Shown in pieces: positions 43,127 to 51,574 of a stretch of 64,000 bases of DNA. The position numbers and the translations under genes are program-made. Origin of the DNA: Enterobacter asburiae (lineage in GTDB: Bacteria; Pseudomonadota; Gammaproteobacteria; Enterobacterales; Enterobacteriaceae); assembly GCA_011754535.1 (NCBI GenBank), contig JAAQVN010000001.1, forward strand, positions 4,154,001 through 4,218,000. The letters are read 5' to 3'. A model generated the notes under the pieces. That model was not told the origin of the DNA, did no database searches, and saw only the letters and a list, made by a program, of their open reading frames with translations. The number at the start of each line of letters is the position of its first letter. Position 1 is the first letter of the stretch.

Positions 43127-43269
43127 CTTCCAGGATTCCGAATCTTTTCACTCACTTTGGTGAATCCCCCGTTTACTTACTATGCTTAAGTACGCGGAGC
43201 ACCCCTCGAATGTACTCCGCATAATTTTGGATAGCGGCTAACCCCGCAACACAATGGAAGGTTTCGATA

Positions 43270-43638
43270 ATGAAATTCCGCATTACCCTGGCTCTGGCCC
43301 TTTTATCTTTAAGCACAGCGACCTTCGCAAACTCTCTCTGTCAGGAGAAAGAACAGGATATTCAGCGTGAGATCGGTTATGCCGAAAAGCATAACAATCA
43401 GCACCGTGTTGATGGTCTTAAAAAAGCGCTGAGCGAAGTGAAAGCGAACTGTTCAGACAGCAAGCTGCGTGCCGATCACCAGAAGAAAATCGCTGAACAA
43501 AAGGACGAGATAGCCGAGCGCCGTCAAGACCTGCAGGAAGCGAAAGAGAAAGGGGATGCGGAAAAAATTGCTAAGCGCGAGAAGAAGTTGAAAGAGGCGC
43601 AGGACGACCTGAAAGCGCTGGAAGCTCGCGATTATTGA
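43270..43638 (+). CDS. yqjC: YqjC, DUF1090 periplasmic protein
   Basis: The 122-residue protein has a signal peptide (KFRITLALALLSLSTATFA) followed by a Lys/Glu-rich helical domain with two cysteines (SLCQEKE, KANCSD) and the block RVDGLKKALSEVKANC shared with the product at 5009-5428. The function is unknown. First gene of the yqjCDEK cluster; yqjD starts 29 bases later. Confidence 0.93.
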   Translation: MKFRITLALALLSLSTATFANSLCQEKEQDIQREIGYAEKHNNQHRVDGLKKALSEVKANCSDSKLRADHQKKIAEQKDEIAERRQDLQEAKEKGDAEKIAKREKKLKEAQDDLKALEARDY

Positions 43639-43667
43639 GTTAACGGAAATCTCAACAGGAGAGAATC

Positions 43668-43973
43668 ATGTCAAAAGATACGACGTCTGAACATCTGCGC
43701 GCTGAACTGAAATCCCTGGCCGATACCCTTGAAGAGGTGCTGAACTCCTCTGCCGATAAGTCGAAAGAAGAAGTGAGCAAACTGCGCAGCAAAGCGGAGC
43801 AGGCGCTGAAAGAGAGCCGCTACCGCCTGGGTGAAACCGGGGATGCGCTGGCGAAACAGACCCGTGAAGCGGCTGCGCGTGCGGACGAATATGTACGTGA
43901 TAATCCATGGACGGGTGTCGGAATTGGTGCCGCAGTAGGTGTGGTACTGGGTGTCCTGCTGACGCGTCGTTGA
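43668..43973 (+). CDS. yqjD: YqjD, ElaB/YqjD (DUF883) membrane-anchored ribosome-binding protein
   Basis: The 101-residue protein is an amphipathic helical region (about 1-75) followed by the DUF883 C-terminus DNPWTGVGIGAAVGVVLG, a single tail-anchor helix ending LLTRR. In E. coli YqjD associates with ribosomes and tethers them to the inner membrane in stationary phase. AACAGGAGAG precedes the ATG. yqjE begins one base after its stop. Confidence 0.95.
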   Translation: MSKDTTSEHLRAELKSLADTLEEVLNSSADKSKEEVSKLRSKAEQALKESRYRLGETGDALAKQTREAAARADEYVRDNPWTGVGIGAAVGVVLGVLLTRR

Positions 43974-43974
43974 T

Positions 43975-44373
43975 ATGGAAGATCCTCGTCACGCACAAGG
44001 GCCTGCTAATAACGTCCTCGGCATCGGCCAGCGTATTTTAACGACGCTGGTCGGGATTGCCGAAACGCGCGTCCGGCTGGCAGTGGTCGAACTGGAAGAG
44101 GAGAAAGCGAACCTCTTCCAGATGCTGCTGATGCTCGGACTGACCATGCTCTTCGCCGCGTTTGGTCTGATGAGCCTGATGGTGTTAATCATCTGGGCCA
44201 TTGACCCGCAGTATCGACTCAACGCGATGATTGCCACGACCGTCGTTCTTCTGGTCGCGGCGTTGATTGGCGGCATATGGACACTGCGTAAAGCACGCAA
44301 GTCCACTTTCCTGCGCCACACGCGCCAGGAGCTGGCTAACGATCGCGCCCTGCTGGAGGATGACAAGCCGTGA
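43975..44373 (+). CDS. yqjE: YqjE, holin-like membrane protein
   Basis: The 132-residue protein of the phage-holin superfamily III-like group has two membrane helices (about 55-80 and 83-108) and basic termini. The segment RVRLAVVELEEEK before the first helix is conserved in the family. Role unknown. Its stop overlaps the yqjK start by four bases. Confidence 0.92.
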   Translation: MEDPRHAQGPANNVLGIGQRILTTLVGIAETRVRLAVVELEEEKANLFQMLLMLGLTMLFAAFGLMSLMVLIIWAIDPQYRLNAMIATTVVLLVAALIGGIWTLRKARKSTFLRHTRQELANDRALLEDDKP

Positions 44374-44666
44374 GCGATAAAGCGGAACGTCAGAAGCGAA
44401 AAGCGTACCTGTTAAGTCAGATCCAGCAGCAACGGCTGGATCTGTCTGCCAGCCGCCGTGACTGGATCGACGCGACGCGACGGTTTGACCGTGGCTGGAA
44501 TACCTTCCTGAGCCTGCGTTCATGGGCGCTGGTCGGCAGCAGCGTGATGGCTATCTGGACGGTTCGTCATCCGAATATGCTCATCCGCTGGGCCCGACGC
44601 GGTTTTGGTGCCTGGAGCGCCTGGCGTCTGGTGAAAGCGACGTTGCGACAACAGCAGCTGCGGTGA
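44370..44666 (+). CDS. yqjK: YqjK family protein
   Basis: The 98-residue basic protein contains LLSQIQQQRLDLSASRRDW and one weak hydrophobic stretch (WALVGSSVMAIW), as in YqjK. Function unknown. It overlaps yqjE by four bases (GTGA: GTG start) and closes the yqjCDEK operon, which ends at a strong terminator. Confidence 0.9.
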   Translation: MSDKAERQKRKAYLLSQIQQQRLDLSASRRDWIDATRRFDRGWNTFLSLRSWALVGSSVMAIWTVRHPNMLIRWARRGFGAWSAWRLVKATLRQQQLR

Positions 44667-44667
44667 T

Positions 44668-44700
44668 AAAAAAACGGTAACCCTGGTTACCGTTTTTTTT
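44668..44700 (+). terminator. Terminator of the yqjCDEK operon
   Basis: A stem ACGGTAACC/GGTTACCGT is flanked by A7 and T8. Confidence 0.94.
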
Positions 44701-44701
44701 C

Positions 44702-44748
44702 GCCCTCTCCCCGTGGAAGAGGGTTGGGGTGAGGGCACCAGCGCGCAC
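44702..44748. repeat. CCCTCACCC/CTCTCCC-type palindrome
   Basis: GCCCTCTCCCC-GTG-GAAGAGGG then TTGGGGTGAGGGCACCAGCGCG. It lies directly behind the yqjK terminator, upstream of yqjF. Confidence 0.83.
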
Positions 44749-44911
44749 CTGGCCTTACTCAATATCTTTGAAGAAGATTGACAGTTTTCCTTGCTAACAA
44801 TTGCCACCCGCCCCGTTTATTATCCTCTCCATCGACAGCAGAGCCGCGGTATCTACCCGGAATTGCAGACAAATAATGTTCAGCCGCTGATGTGGTTTCC
44901 TGGAGAGTAAA

Positions 44912-45304
44912 ATGAAAAAATTAGAAGATGTTGGTGTACTGGTCGCACGTATTCTGATGCCAATTCTGTTCATCGTGGCAGGTTGGGGCAAAATCACCGG
45001 ATATGCGGGTACTCAGCAATATATGGAATCCATGGGCGTTCCGGGGTTCCTGTTGCCACTGACTATTCTGCTTGAGTTCGGCGGCGGCCTGGCGGTTCTG
45101 TTCGGCTTCCTGACTCGCACCACTGCGCTGTTTACCGCAGGCTTTACCCTGCTGACCGCGTTCCTGTTCCACAGCAACTTTGCGGAAGGCGTGAACTCAC
45201 TGATGTTCATGAAAAACCTGACCATCGCGGGTGGCTTCCTGCTGCTGGCTATCACAGGTCCAGGCGCATACAGCATCGACCGCCTTCTGAATAAGAAGTG
45301 GTAA
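44912..45304 (+). CDS. yqjF: YqjF, DoxX-family membrane protein
   Basis: The 130-residue protein has four membrane helices and the DoxX pattern (ARILMPILFIVAGWGKI, PLTILLEFGGGLAVLFGFLTR). In E. coli yqjF responds to dinitrotoluene breakdown products and quinone-like compounds through the LysR-type regulator YhaJ; yhaJ lies 1.6 kb downstream here. A role in quinone detoxification is likely but unproven. GGAGAG precedes the ATG. A hairpin and the glutathionyl-hydroquinone reductase gene yqjG follow. Confidence 0.93.
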   Translation: MKKLEDVGVLVARILMPILFIVAGWGKITGYAGTQQYMESMGVPGFLLPLTILLEFGGGLAVLFGFLTRTTALFTAGFTLLTAFLFHSNFAEGVNSLMFMKNLTIAGGFLLLAITGPGAYSIDRLLNKKW

Positions 45305-45326
45305 GCACGCTATACTGATTGAATCC

Positions 45327-45353
45327 AAAGCGAGGAGATATCTCCTCGCTTTT
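45327..45353 (+). terminator. Hairpin between yqjF and yqjG
   Basis: A perfect stem AAAGCGAGGAGAT/ATCTCCTCGCTTT ends in TTTT, a likely partial terminator within the yqjF-yqjG unit. Confidence 0.75.
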
Positions 45354-45375
45354 GCTATCTGACGGAGGAGAAAAA

Positions 45376-46362
45376 ATGGGACAACTCGTAGACGGCGTCT
45401 GGCAGGATGTCTGGTATGACACTAAATCCACCGGAGGACGCTTTAAGCGCTCTGTTTCGGCCTTCCGTAACTGGCTGACCGCCGACGGCGCGCCTGGCCC
45501 AAGCGGCGAAGGCGGCTTCGCGGCGGAGAAAGATCGTTATCATCTGTACGTTTCTCTCGCCTGCCCGTGGGCACACCGCACGCTGATTGTGCGCAAGCTT
45601 AAAGGGCTCGAATCTTTGATTCCGGTTTCGGTGGTCAACCCACTGATGCTGGAAAATGGCTGGACGTTCGACAGCGATTTCCCCGCCGCGACCGGTGATG
45701 ACCTGTATCACCACGATTTCCTTTACCAGCTCTACCTGCGCGCCGATCCGCACTACACCGGACGCGTTACGGTGCCGGTGCTCTGGGACAAGAAAAACCA
45801 GACGATCGTCAGCAATGAGTCCGCGGAAATCATCCGCATGTTTAACACCGCGTTTGACGCGCACGGTGCCCGCGCCGGAGATTATTACCCGGTCGAGCTG
45901 CGGGATAAAATTGACGAGCTGAACGGCTGGATTTACGACAACGTTAACAACGGCGTCTACAAGGCCGGTTTCGCCACCAGCCAGGAAGCCTACGACGAAG
46001 CGGTCGGGAAAGTCTTTGAATCCCTGGAACGGCTGGAGCAGATCCTCGGCCAGCACCGCTATTTAACGGGCGATCGCCTGACGGAAGCGGATATCCGCCT
46101 GTGGACCACGCTTATCCGCTTCGACCCGGTTTACGTCACCCACTTCAAGTGCGATAAACACCGCATCAGCGATTACATGAACCTGCACGGTTTCCTGCGC
46201 GACATCTACCAGATGCCAGGGATCGCGGAAACGGTCGATTTTGACCATATTCGCACCCACTACTTCCGCAGCCACAAAACCATCAACCCAACGGGCATTA
46301 TTTCCGTTGGCCCGTGGCAGGACCTGGATGAACCGCACGGGCGCGACGTTCGTTTTGGATAA
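45376..46362 (+). CDS. yqjG: YqjG, glutathionyl-hydroquinone reductase
   Basis: This xi-class glutathione transferase reduces glutathionyl-hydroquinones with glutathione, freeing hydroquinone. The 328-residue protein shows the catalytic Cys in the family motif LACPWAHRTLIVRKLKGL (Cys-Pro-Trp-Ala), the SNESAEIIRMFN segment for glutathione binding, and a C-terminal helical domain with LTEADIRLWTTLIRFDPVY. The ATG at 45376 follows GGAGGAG and gives the E. coli length; the frame extends upstream through the hairpin. Confidence 0.96.
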   Translation: MGQLVDGVWQDVWYDTKSTGGRFKRSVSAFRNWLTADGAPGPSGEGGFAAEKDRYHLYVSLACPWAHRTLIVRKLKGLESLIPVSVVNPLMLENGWTFDSDFPAATGDDLYHHDFLYQLYLRADPHYTGRVTVPVLWDKKNQTIVSNESAEIIRMFNTAFDAHGARAGDYYPVELRDKIDELNGWIYDNVNNGVYKAGFATSQEAYDEAVGKVFESLERLEQILGQHRYLTGDRLTEADIRLWTTLIRFDPVYVTHFKCDKHRISDYMNLHGFLRDIYQMPGIAETVDFDHIRTHYFRSHKTINPTGIISVGPWQDLDEPHGRDVRFG

Positions 46363-46369
46363 ATACGGA

Positions 46370-46393
46370 GGGCATCATCAGATGCCCTTTTTT
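46370..46393 (+). terminator. Terminator of yqjG
   Basis: A stem GGGCATC/GATGCCC with a short loop is followed by TTTTTT. Confidence 0.9.
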
Positions 46394-46470
46394 AATTCAC
46401 AATCTCCATCTATCCTTATCTCGATCGCTTAAAAAACAAGTGATTGACCGATTATTGAGGCAAGGAAAAA

Positions 46471-46836
46471 ATGGACTGGTATTTAAAAGTACTGCGCAAC
46501 TACATTGGATTTGGTGGCCGCGCCCGCCGCAAAGAGTACTGGATGTTTGTTCTGGTGAACTTCGTCCTGATTATGGTGCTGGGCATCGTGGATAAAATTC
46601 TCGGATGGGAGCGCGCCGGCGGTGAAGGCGTACTCACCACGATCTATGGTTTATTGGTCCTGCTGCCTTCATGGGCCGTGCTGTTTCGTCGTCTCCACGA
46701 CACCGACCGTTCGGCATGGTGGCTGCTGTTGCTGTTGATCCCGCTTGTCGGCTGGATCGTGATTTTGATTTTCAACTGTCAGAGCGGGACGCCGGGCGAA
46801 AACCGCTTTGGTCCGGATCCTAAGATCGGCGCATAA
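46471..46836 (+). CDS. yhaH: YhaH, DUF805 membrane protein
   Basis: The 121-residue inner-membrane protein carries the DUF805 pattern: WYLKVLRNYIGFGGRARRKEYW at the N-terminus (split over two motifs), three to four helices, RRLHDTDRSAWW and a C-terminal FNCQSGTPGENRFG. Function unknown. E. coli has a paralogue yhaI next to it; here yhaI is absent and a REP unit and yhaJ follow. Confidence 0.92.
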   Translation: MDWYLKVLRNYIGFGGRARRKEYWMFVLVNFVLIMVLGIVDKILGWERAGGEGVLTTIYGLLVLLPSWAVLFRRLHDTDRSAWWLLLLLIPLVGWIVILIFNCQSGTPGENRFGPDPKIGA

Positions 46837-46842
46837 ATTCCT

Positions 46843-46869
46843 GCCCGGTGGCGCTTACGCTTACCGGGC
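46843..46869. repeat. REP-type palindrome
   Basis: GCCCGGTGGCGC-TTAC-GCTTACCGGGC, nearly identical to the unit at 19693-19719, between the convergent yhaH and yhaJ. Confidence 0.88.
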
Positions 46870-46877
46870 CTGTACGC

Positions 46878-47780
46878 TTATTTGTTGTGATGCGCAAAGA
46901 GCTTAGGTATTTCTCGCAAACACCACGATTTGGCTTCGCCCATGCTGTCGCGGCGCCACGCCATAATAATGTCCACTTCGCTGGTGTACTCCGGGCTCAC
47001 AACCCGCAGTCGCCCTTCCGCAATATCTTTCTCCACAAACGTATACGGCATCGTCGCCACGCCCAAACCGGCCAGCAGCGCCTGCCTTTTGTCTTCCAGT
47101 GACGTGACCGTCAGACGAGGCTGTTTATCCAGCAGCTGAACCGTCAGCACCGGACGTTCACGCGCGGTATCCGCCACCGCCACGCCGCGATACTTCACGC
47201 GCGTGACCTCAGAAAGCGGTTCCGGCTCCTGATGAATCGGGTGATCCGGCGCGGCAACGTAGACGTTCATGACGCTGTAAAGCTTGCGGGAGTTGATTTC
47301 CGAGGATGAGCGGAAGTGCATATCTGGCGCAATGACGATATCCGCCCTGCCCGTCTCCAGACGCTCCCACGCCCCGGCCAGCACCTCGGTGATGATCGAC
47401 AGCTGCGTGTTGGCCTTCGCCGCCAGGCGGTCCACCAGCGGGAACAGCGCTTCAGTGGGCACCAGCGCTTCGGTGACTAACGTCAGATGGGTTTCCCAGC
47501 CGCGCGCCAGCGCTTCGGCGTCCGTGGTGAGCTTGTCTGCTGCTTCCAGCAGCACGCGGCCGCGCTCCAGCAGCATTCGGCCCACGTTGGTGAATTTTGT
47601 TCGATGACCGGAGCGATCAAAGAGCACGACGTCCAGCTCTTCCTCCAGTTTTTGCATGGTGTAGCTCAGCGCAGACGGAACGCGCCCCAGTTCATCTGCC
47701 GCCGCGGCAAAACTGCCCCGCCGGTCAATCGCGTCCATGACGCGCAGCGCCTCAAGCGTCAATGCTCTCTCTTTAGCCAT
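46878..47780 (-). CDS. yhaJ: YhaJ, LysR-type transcriptional regulator
   Basis: The 300-residue protein has the LysR helix-turn-helix (about 5-65; RRGSFAAAADELGRVPSALSY) and a periplasmic-binding-protein-like effector domain. In E. coli YhaJ activates yqjF in response to degradation products of nitroaromatics and also affects virulence genes in pathogenic strains. It is divergent from yhaK with a 104-bp gap, a typical LysR layout, so yhaK is a second likely target. Confidence 0.94.
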   Translation of the reverse strand: MAKERALTLEALRVMDAIDRRGSFAAAADELGRVPSALSYTMQKLEEELDVVLFDRSGHRTKFTNVGRMLLERGRVLLEAADKLTTDAEALARGWETHLTLVTEALVPTEALFPLVDRLAAKANTQLSIITEVLAGAWERLETGRADIVIAPDMHFRSSSEINSRKLYSVMNVYVAAPDHPIHQEPEPLSEVTRVKYRGVAVADTARERPVLTVQLLDKQPRLTVTSLEDKRQALLAGLGVATMPYTFVEKDIAEGRLRVVSPEYTSEVDIIMAWRRDSMGEAKSWCLREIPKLFAHHNK

Positions 47781-47884
47781 CTCGTTCTCATTCAGGAAAT
47801 TTGAACATACCGGGCAGAATATCTGGCTAACAATGCAGCGTCCATACCTTTACCATTGTTTTAGTGTAAAGAGAGGTCAAGTTT

Positions 47885-48586
47885 ATGATTACGACAAGAA
47901 CAGCTAAACAGTGCGGACAAGCCGATTTTGGCTGGCTGCAGGCCCGCTACACCTTTTCCTTTGGACACTATTTTGACCCGAAACTCCTCGGTTACGCTTC
48001 ACTGCGCGTATTGAATCAGGAAGTGCTCGCCCCGGGCGCGTCCTTCCAGCCGCGTACGTACCCGAAAGTCGATATCCTGAACCTGATCCTGGAAGGCGAG
48101 GCAGAATACCGCGACAGCGAGGGCAATCATGTCCAGGCAAAGGCTGGCGAAGCATTGTTAATTTCCACGCAGCCGGGCATCAGCTACAGCGAGCATAACC
48201 TCAGCAAAGACAAAACGCTGACCCGCATGCAGCTGTGGCTGGACGCCTGCCCTGAGCGGGAAAACCCGCTTGTGCAGAAAATAGATCTGAAGGGCGATAA
48301 ACAGCAGCTGATAGCGTCACCTGACGGCAGCAAAGGCAGTTTACAGCTACGTCAGCAGGTGTGGCTGCACCATATCGAGCTGAAAAAAGGTGAACAGGCG
48401 AGCTTCCAGCTGCACGGTCCGCGCGCCTATTTGCAGTCCATTCACGGTACGGTGCACGCGGTGACGCACACGGAAGAGAAAGAAGCGCTGACCTGCGGCG
48501 ACGGGGCGTTTATTCGTGATGAAGCGAATATTACCCTGGTGGCGGATACGCCGCTGCGCGCGCTGCTGATTGATTTGCCGGTTTAA
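47885..48586 (+). CDS. yhaK: YhaK, pirin-like bicupin
   Basis: The 233-residue protein has the pirin N-terminal cupin signature (SFGHYFDPK, PRTYPKVDILNLILEGEAEYRD as separate segments) and a second cupin-like half. E. coli YhaK is reported to be redox-sensitive and affected by nitrosative stress. In the context of yqjF, yqjG and yhaJ it probably belongs to a quinone/aromatic stress group. A repeat unit follows its stop. Confidence 0.92.
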   Translation: MITTRTAKQCGQADFGWLQARYTFSFGHYFDPKLLGYASLRVLNQEVLAPGASFQPRTYPKVDILNLILEGEAEYRDSEGNHVQAKAGEALLISTQPGISYSEHNLSKDKTLTRMQLWLDACPERENPLVQKIDLKGDKQQLIASPDGSKGSLQLRQQVWLHHIELKKGEQASFQLHGPRAYLQSIHGTVHAVTHTEEKEALTCGDGAFIRDEANITLVADTPLRALLIDLPV

Positions 48587-48590
48587 AGAA

Positions 48591-48625
48591 CGCCCTCACC
48601 CTAACCCTCTCCCACAGGGAGAGGG
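48591..48625. repeat. CCCTCACCC/CTCTCCC-type palindrome
   Basis: GCCCTCACCCTAACCC, then CTCTCCC-ACA-GGGAGAGG, five bases behind yhaK and 23 before the cyuA stop. Confidence 0.85.
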
Positions 48626-48647
48626 AACCGATAGAGCCCTGAACTCG

Positions 48648-49949
48648 CTACACCTTACTCGCCATAATCTCAATAATCTGCCGGTCCGTGGCCTGCATTG
48701 CGCGGCACGCCAGCGCGCACAGGTTGGCGATCGACTGCTCCACGTCGTGCGCCACAATGCCCTCGTTGCCCGTCACGGCAGTATCATCCAGTGCCATCAT
48801 CACGGCTTTCCAGGCGCTGCTGACGCTGGTTGAAACCTTCATGGCGCAGCTGTTAGACGCCCCATCGCAGATCGTCCCGCTGACGTCACCGATCATACTG
48901 CCGATCGCCATAGAAATGGTCTGGTAAGAACCGCCCATCAGCCACGCCATCCCCGCCGCAGCGCCCATCGCTGCCGTTGTCGCCGCACAGAGTGCGGACA
49001 GGCGCGGAAGCTGATAATGAATATAGATCGCCGACAGATGCGAGAGCATCAGCGCCCGCGCCAGCCGTTCATCACCAGCCTGAACGTGCTCAGCGACTAC
49101 CACAACCGGCATGGTGGCGGCGATCCCCTGATTCCCGGAGCCAGAATTGCTCATCGCTGGCAGCGTCGCGCCCCCCATGCGGGCGTCCGAGGCCGCGCTG
49201 GTGCGGATAACAATGTCTGAACCCAGATCCTGCCCCATCCATCCGCGTGAGCGCTGTTTACTGAGCGTCGCGCCAATGTGCAGACCCCAGCTGCCGCTTA
49301 AACCTTCACGGGAGAGCGCATCGTTCAGACGCCCCGCATCGAGAATGAAGCGGATCGCCTCGAATGGCACCTGCTCCACAAACTCAAGGATCTGCGAGAG
49401 CGTGGTATTTGACAGAACCGCCAGCGGATCGTTACTTACCTCGGCCTGCCGATCGTCAAGCCTGAAGCGCGTTTCGCTCTGACAAACCACCTCCACCACG
49501 CGGGTATGCCCGCCCGCGATGGTCACCATGGCCGAAGCCTCTCCGGCGTAAACGCAGGCACGCGAGTAGAGGATCTCCTCGCACGGCTCCTGCAATTTCA
49601 CCTGCACCAGACCAGCGTTAAGCATTGCTTTGGCGCGCGCCAGCGCATCGGCGGTGACATCTTTCAGCACCTCCAGCCCCGCCTGCGCATTGCCCCCCAG
49701 CGCGCCCAGCGCAGCCGCAATGGGCAACCCGACCATGCCGGTGCCCGGCACCGTTACGCCAAGCCCGTTCTTCATCAGATTCGGCGATACCCACGCCTCA
49801 ATCTTCGTGACGTCGCCAGGCAGTTGCTCTGCGGCAATCGCACAGGCCAGCGCCAGAGAAACGGGCTCGGTGCACCCCAGCGCAGGCTTAACTTCTTCCT
49901 GCACTACGCGAATAAATTGATTCCATAAAGGATGAGTTTGCTTAGACAT
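48648..49949 (-). CDS. cyuA: CyuA (YhaM), L-cysteine desulfidase
   Basis: CyuA splits L-cysteine into pyruvate, ammonia and sulfide under anaerobic conditions, probably with an iron-sulfur cluster. The 433-residue protein of the UPF0597 family shows [19 protein letters not shown] near the N-terminus, [10 protein letters not shown] in the centre and [11 protein letters not shown] near the end; the three cysteines in ALGCTEP and CDGASNSC are candidate cluster ligands. The ATG at 49949 follows AAGG and gives the family N-terminus. The gene start lies 21 bases downstream of the cyuP stop. Confidence 0.93.
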   Translation of the reverse strand: MSKQTHPLWNQFIRVVQEEVKPALGCTEPVSLALACAIAAEQLPGDVTKIEAWVSPNLMKNGLGVTVPGTGMVGLPIAAALGALGGNAQAGLEVLKDVTADALARAKAMLNAGLVQVKLQEPCEEILYSRACVYAGEASAMVTIAGGHTRVVEVVCQSETRFRLDDRQAEVSNDPLAVLSNTTLSQILEFVEQVPFEAIRFILDAGRLNDALSREGLSGSWGLHIGATLSKQRSRGWMGQDLGSDIVIRTSAASDARMGGATLPAMSNSGSGNQGIAATMPVVVVAEHVQAGDERLARALMLSHLSAIYIHYQLPRLSALCAATTAAMGAAAGMAWLMGGSYQTISMAIGSMIGDVSGTICDGASNSCAMKVSTSVSSAWKAVMMALDDTAVTGNEGIVAHDVEQSIANLCALACRAMQATDRQIIEIMASKV

Positions 49950-49969
49950 CGTTACGACCTTAATTACCC

Positions 49970-51301
49970 TCAGGAGAATGCGAGGAAAGGAGAAACACAA
50001 AGCAGCAGTCCGGTGATGACGATTATCACCAGCGATACGCCTTTATACTTATGCAGGGCCGGGACCTTGTAGACCAGCCATGCAGGGATCAGGCAGCCCA
50101 CCATGCCAAAGATAGGGCTACAGATGGAGGTGAAGCTCAGCACCGGCGCGTTTAACACGATCGCGCTCCAGGCCAGCAGGATAGCGAACAGCATAATCCC
50201 GCGCTGGACGGCATTTTCATTGATTTTCTCTGCCGGCATTTTGCGGCGCAGGATGTTCATGACGATCCCCTGCGTGGCCTCGCGGAAGCCGAGGTAGACG
50301 CCGAAAAATGCGGTCATCACAGCAAAAATATTGAGGATCACGCTGACGATTTTGACCCAGCCCGCGCCGTCGCCGCTGATAAACTGCGCCGCAATCGCCA
50401 GAGCCGAAATGTTCTGCTCGTAGGCTTTGACCGCCTCGTCATGCCCCATCGCTAGCGTAAAGGAGATGGCGTAGAAAAAGACCGTCACAAACAGCACGCC
50501 AAAGGCAATATTCATCGCCCGCAGCGCTTTATGGCGCGCCACCTCAACGGACTTTTCCCGTGAACGATACGAAATCACCATCGGGCTTAAGGTCTGAATA
50601 AACAGAATGGAAGTTAAGGTAAAGGGCAGCGTGATGATGGCGTTTTTAATCAGCAGCCCCATCGGCGGCAGCATGCCCACGTTGGCTAAATGCCAGAGTC
50701 CAATCATCGAAAGACCCAGCGCGGCAACCACGAATAATTTGGTCAGCACCATCAGGCTGGAAACTTTAAACAGCAGCTTTTCACCGCGCGACGAAATAGC
50801 GACCAGAATGCAGATCAGGAATAAGCCGTAAAACGGGTTTTCCGAGAGCAAACCGTCGGTCACGCCGAAGGTATGCAAATACGAGGCGCTGTCGTTGGTG
50901 ATAGCCGTGGAATAGACGAACATCCAGATCACCAGCATCACGAAATAGAGCGCGCCTAATAAGATGCCCCAGTTTTTACCTAAATAACCGCTAATCACGC
51001 TCGGGTAGTCTTTACATTCCGGGGATTCCGCCAGCGTATTAATAAATAATCGCTGGAAGAGGTACATGGCCGGATAGCCAATAATCGACGAGAGCAAAAA
51101 GACCCACAGCCCCATTAATCCAACCTGAACCGGGAGAAAAACAATCCCCGCGCCGATAGCCATCCCGATACTCATGATGACCCAGCCCGTGTCGGTGCTG
51201 TCGAATTTAATCGCCTCTCGCCACTCGCTTTCGCTCATTCCCGCCCGCCTTGCCGCAGGGGAATCACTCACAATCACACTGCTGTTTGTTGCCATATTCA
51301 T
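49970..51301 (-). CDS. cyuP: CyuP (YhaO), HAAAP-family cysteine/serine transporter
   Basis: The 443-residue inner-membrane protein has eleven predicted helices and the hydroxy/aromatic amino acid permease pattern ([17 protein letters not shown] in helix 1). E. coli CyuP imports L-cysteine and probably L-serine for CyuA. It is the first gene of cyuPA; the 273-bp region upstream (51302-51574) must hold its promoter. The known activator CyuR (DecR) is not encoded here. A weak match to its AT-rich site may lie near 51430-51460. Confidence 0.92.
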   Translation of the reverse strand: MNMATNSSVIVSDSPAARRAGMSESEWREAIKFDSTDTGWVIMSIGMAIGAGIVFLPVQVGLMGLWVFLLSSIIGYPAMYLFQRLFINTLAESPECKDYPSVISGYLGKNWGILLGALYFVMLVIWMFVYSTAITNDSASYLHTFGVTDGLLSENPFYGLFLICILVAISSRGEKLLFKVSSLMVLTKLFVVAALGLSMIGLWHLANVGMLPPMGLLIKNAIITLPFTLTSILFIQTLSPMVISYRSREKSVEVARHKALRAMNIAFGVLFVTVFFYAISFTLAMGHDEAVKAYEQNISALAIAAQFISGDGAGWVKIVSVILNIFAVMTAFFGVYLGFREATQGIVMNILRRKMPAEKINENAVQRGIMLFAILLAWSAIVLNAPVLSFTSICSPIFGMVGCLIPAWLVYKVPALHKYKGVSLVIIVITGLLLCVSPFLAFS

Positions 51302-51531
51302 GGGGCACTCGCTTATTTTGTAGGGTAATCAGTTGTTTTTATAGGTTTCCGATCGCCAGCGATTGCGATTCAGAGAGCAGCAGGTGTTTATATTTGGTGT
51401 GAGAAAATCATAGCCGGAGCGAGGGAGAAAAAAGTCACAACTTTAATATGGATTTTCTGACGCTGGAGGAAAAGTTGCTACCTGAGGATTAAAAGAGAAG
51501 GGTATTTTCTAAATGTGACGACATTCACGAA

Positions 51532-51558
51532 ATTAAAAGCCTCCCCAAAGGAGGAGGC
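51532..51558 (-). terminator. Terminator of the tdc operon
   Basis: A stem GCCTCC/GGAGGC, read on the minus strand, is followed by TTTTAATTT, 17 bases after the tdcE stop. The operon therefore ends at tdcE. Confidence 0.85.
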
Positions 51559-51574
51559 ACAATGGCAATCTGAA

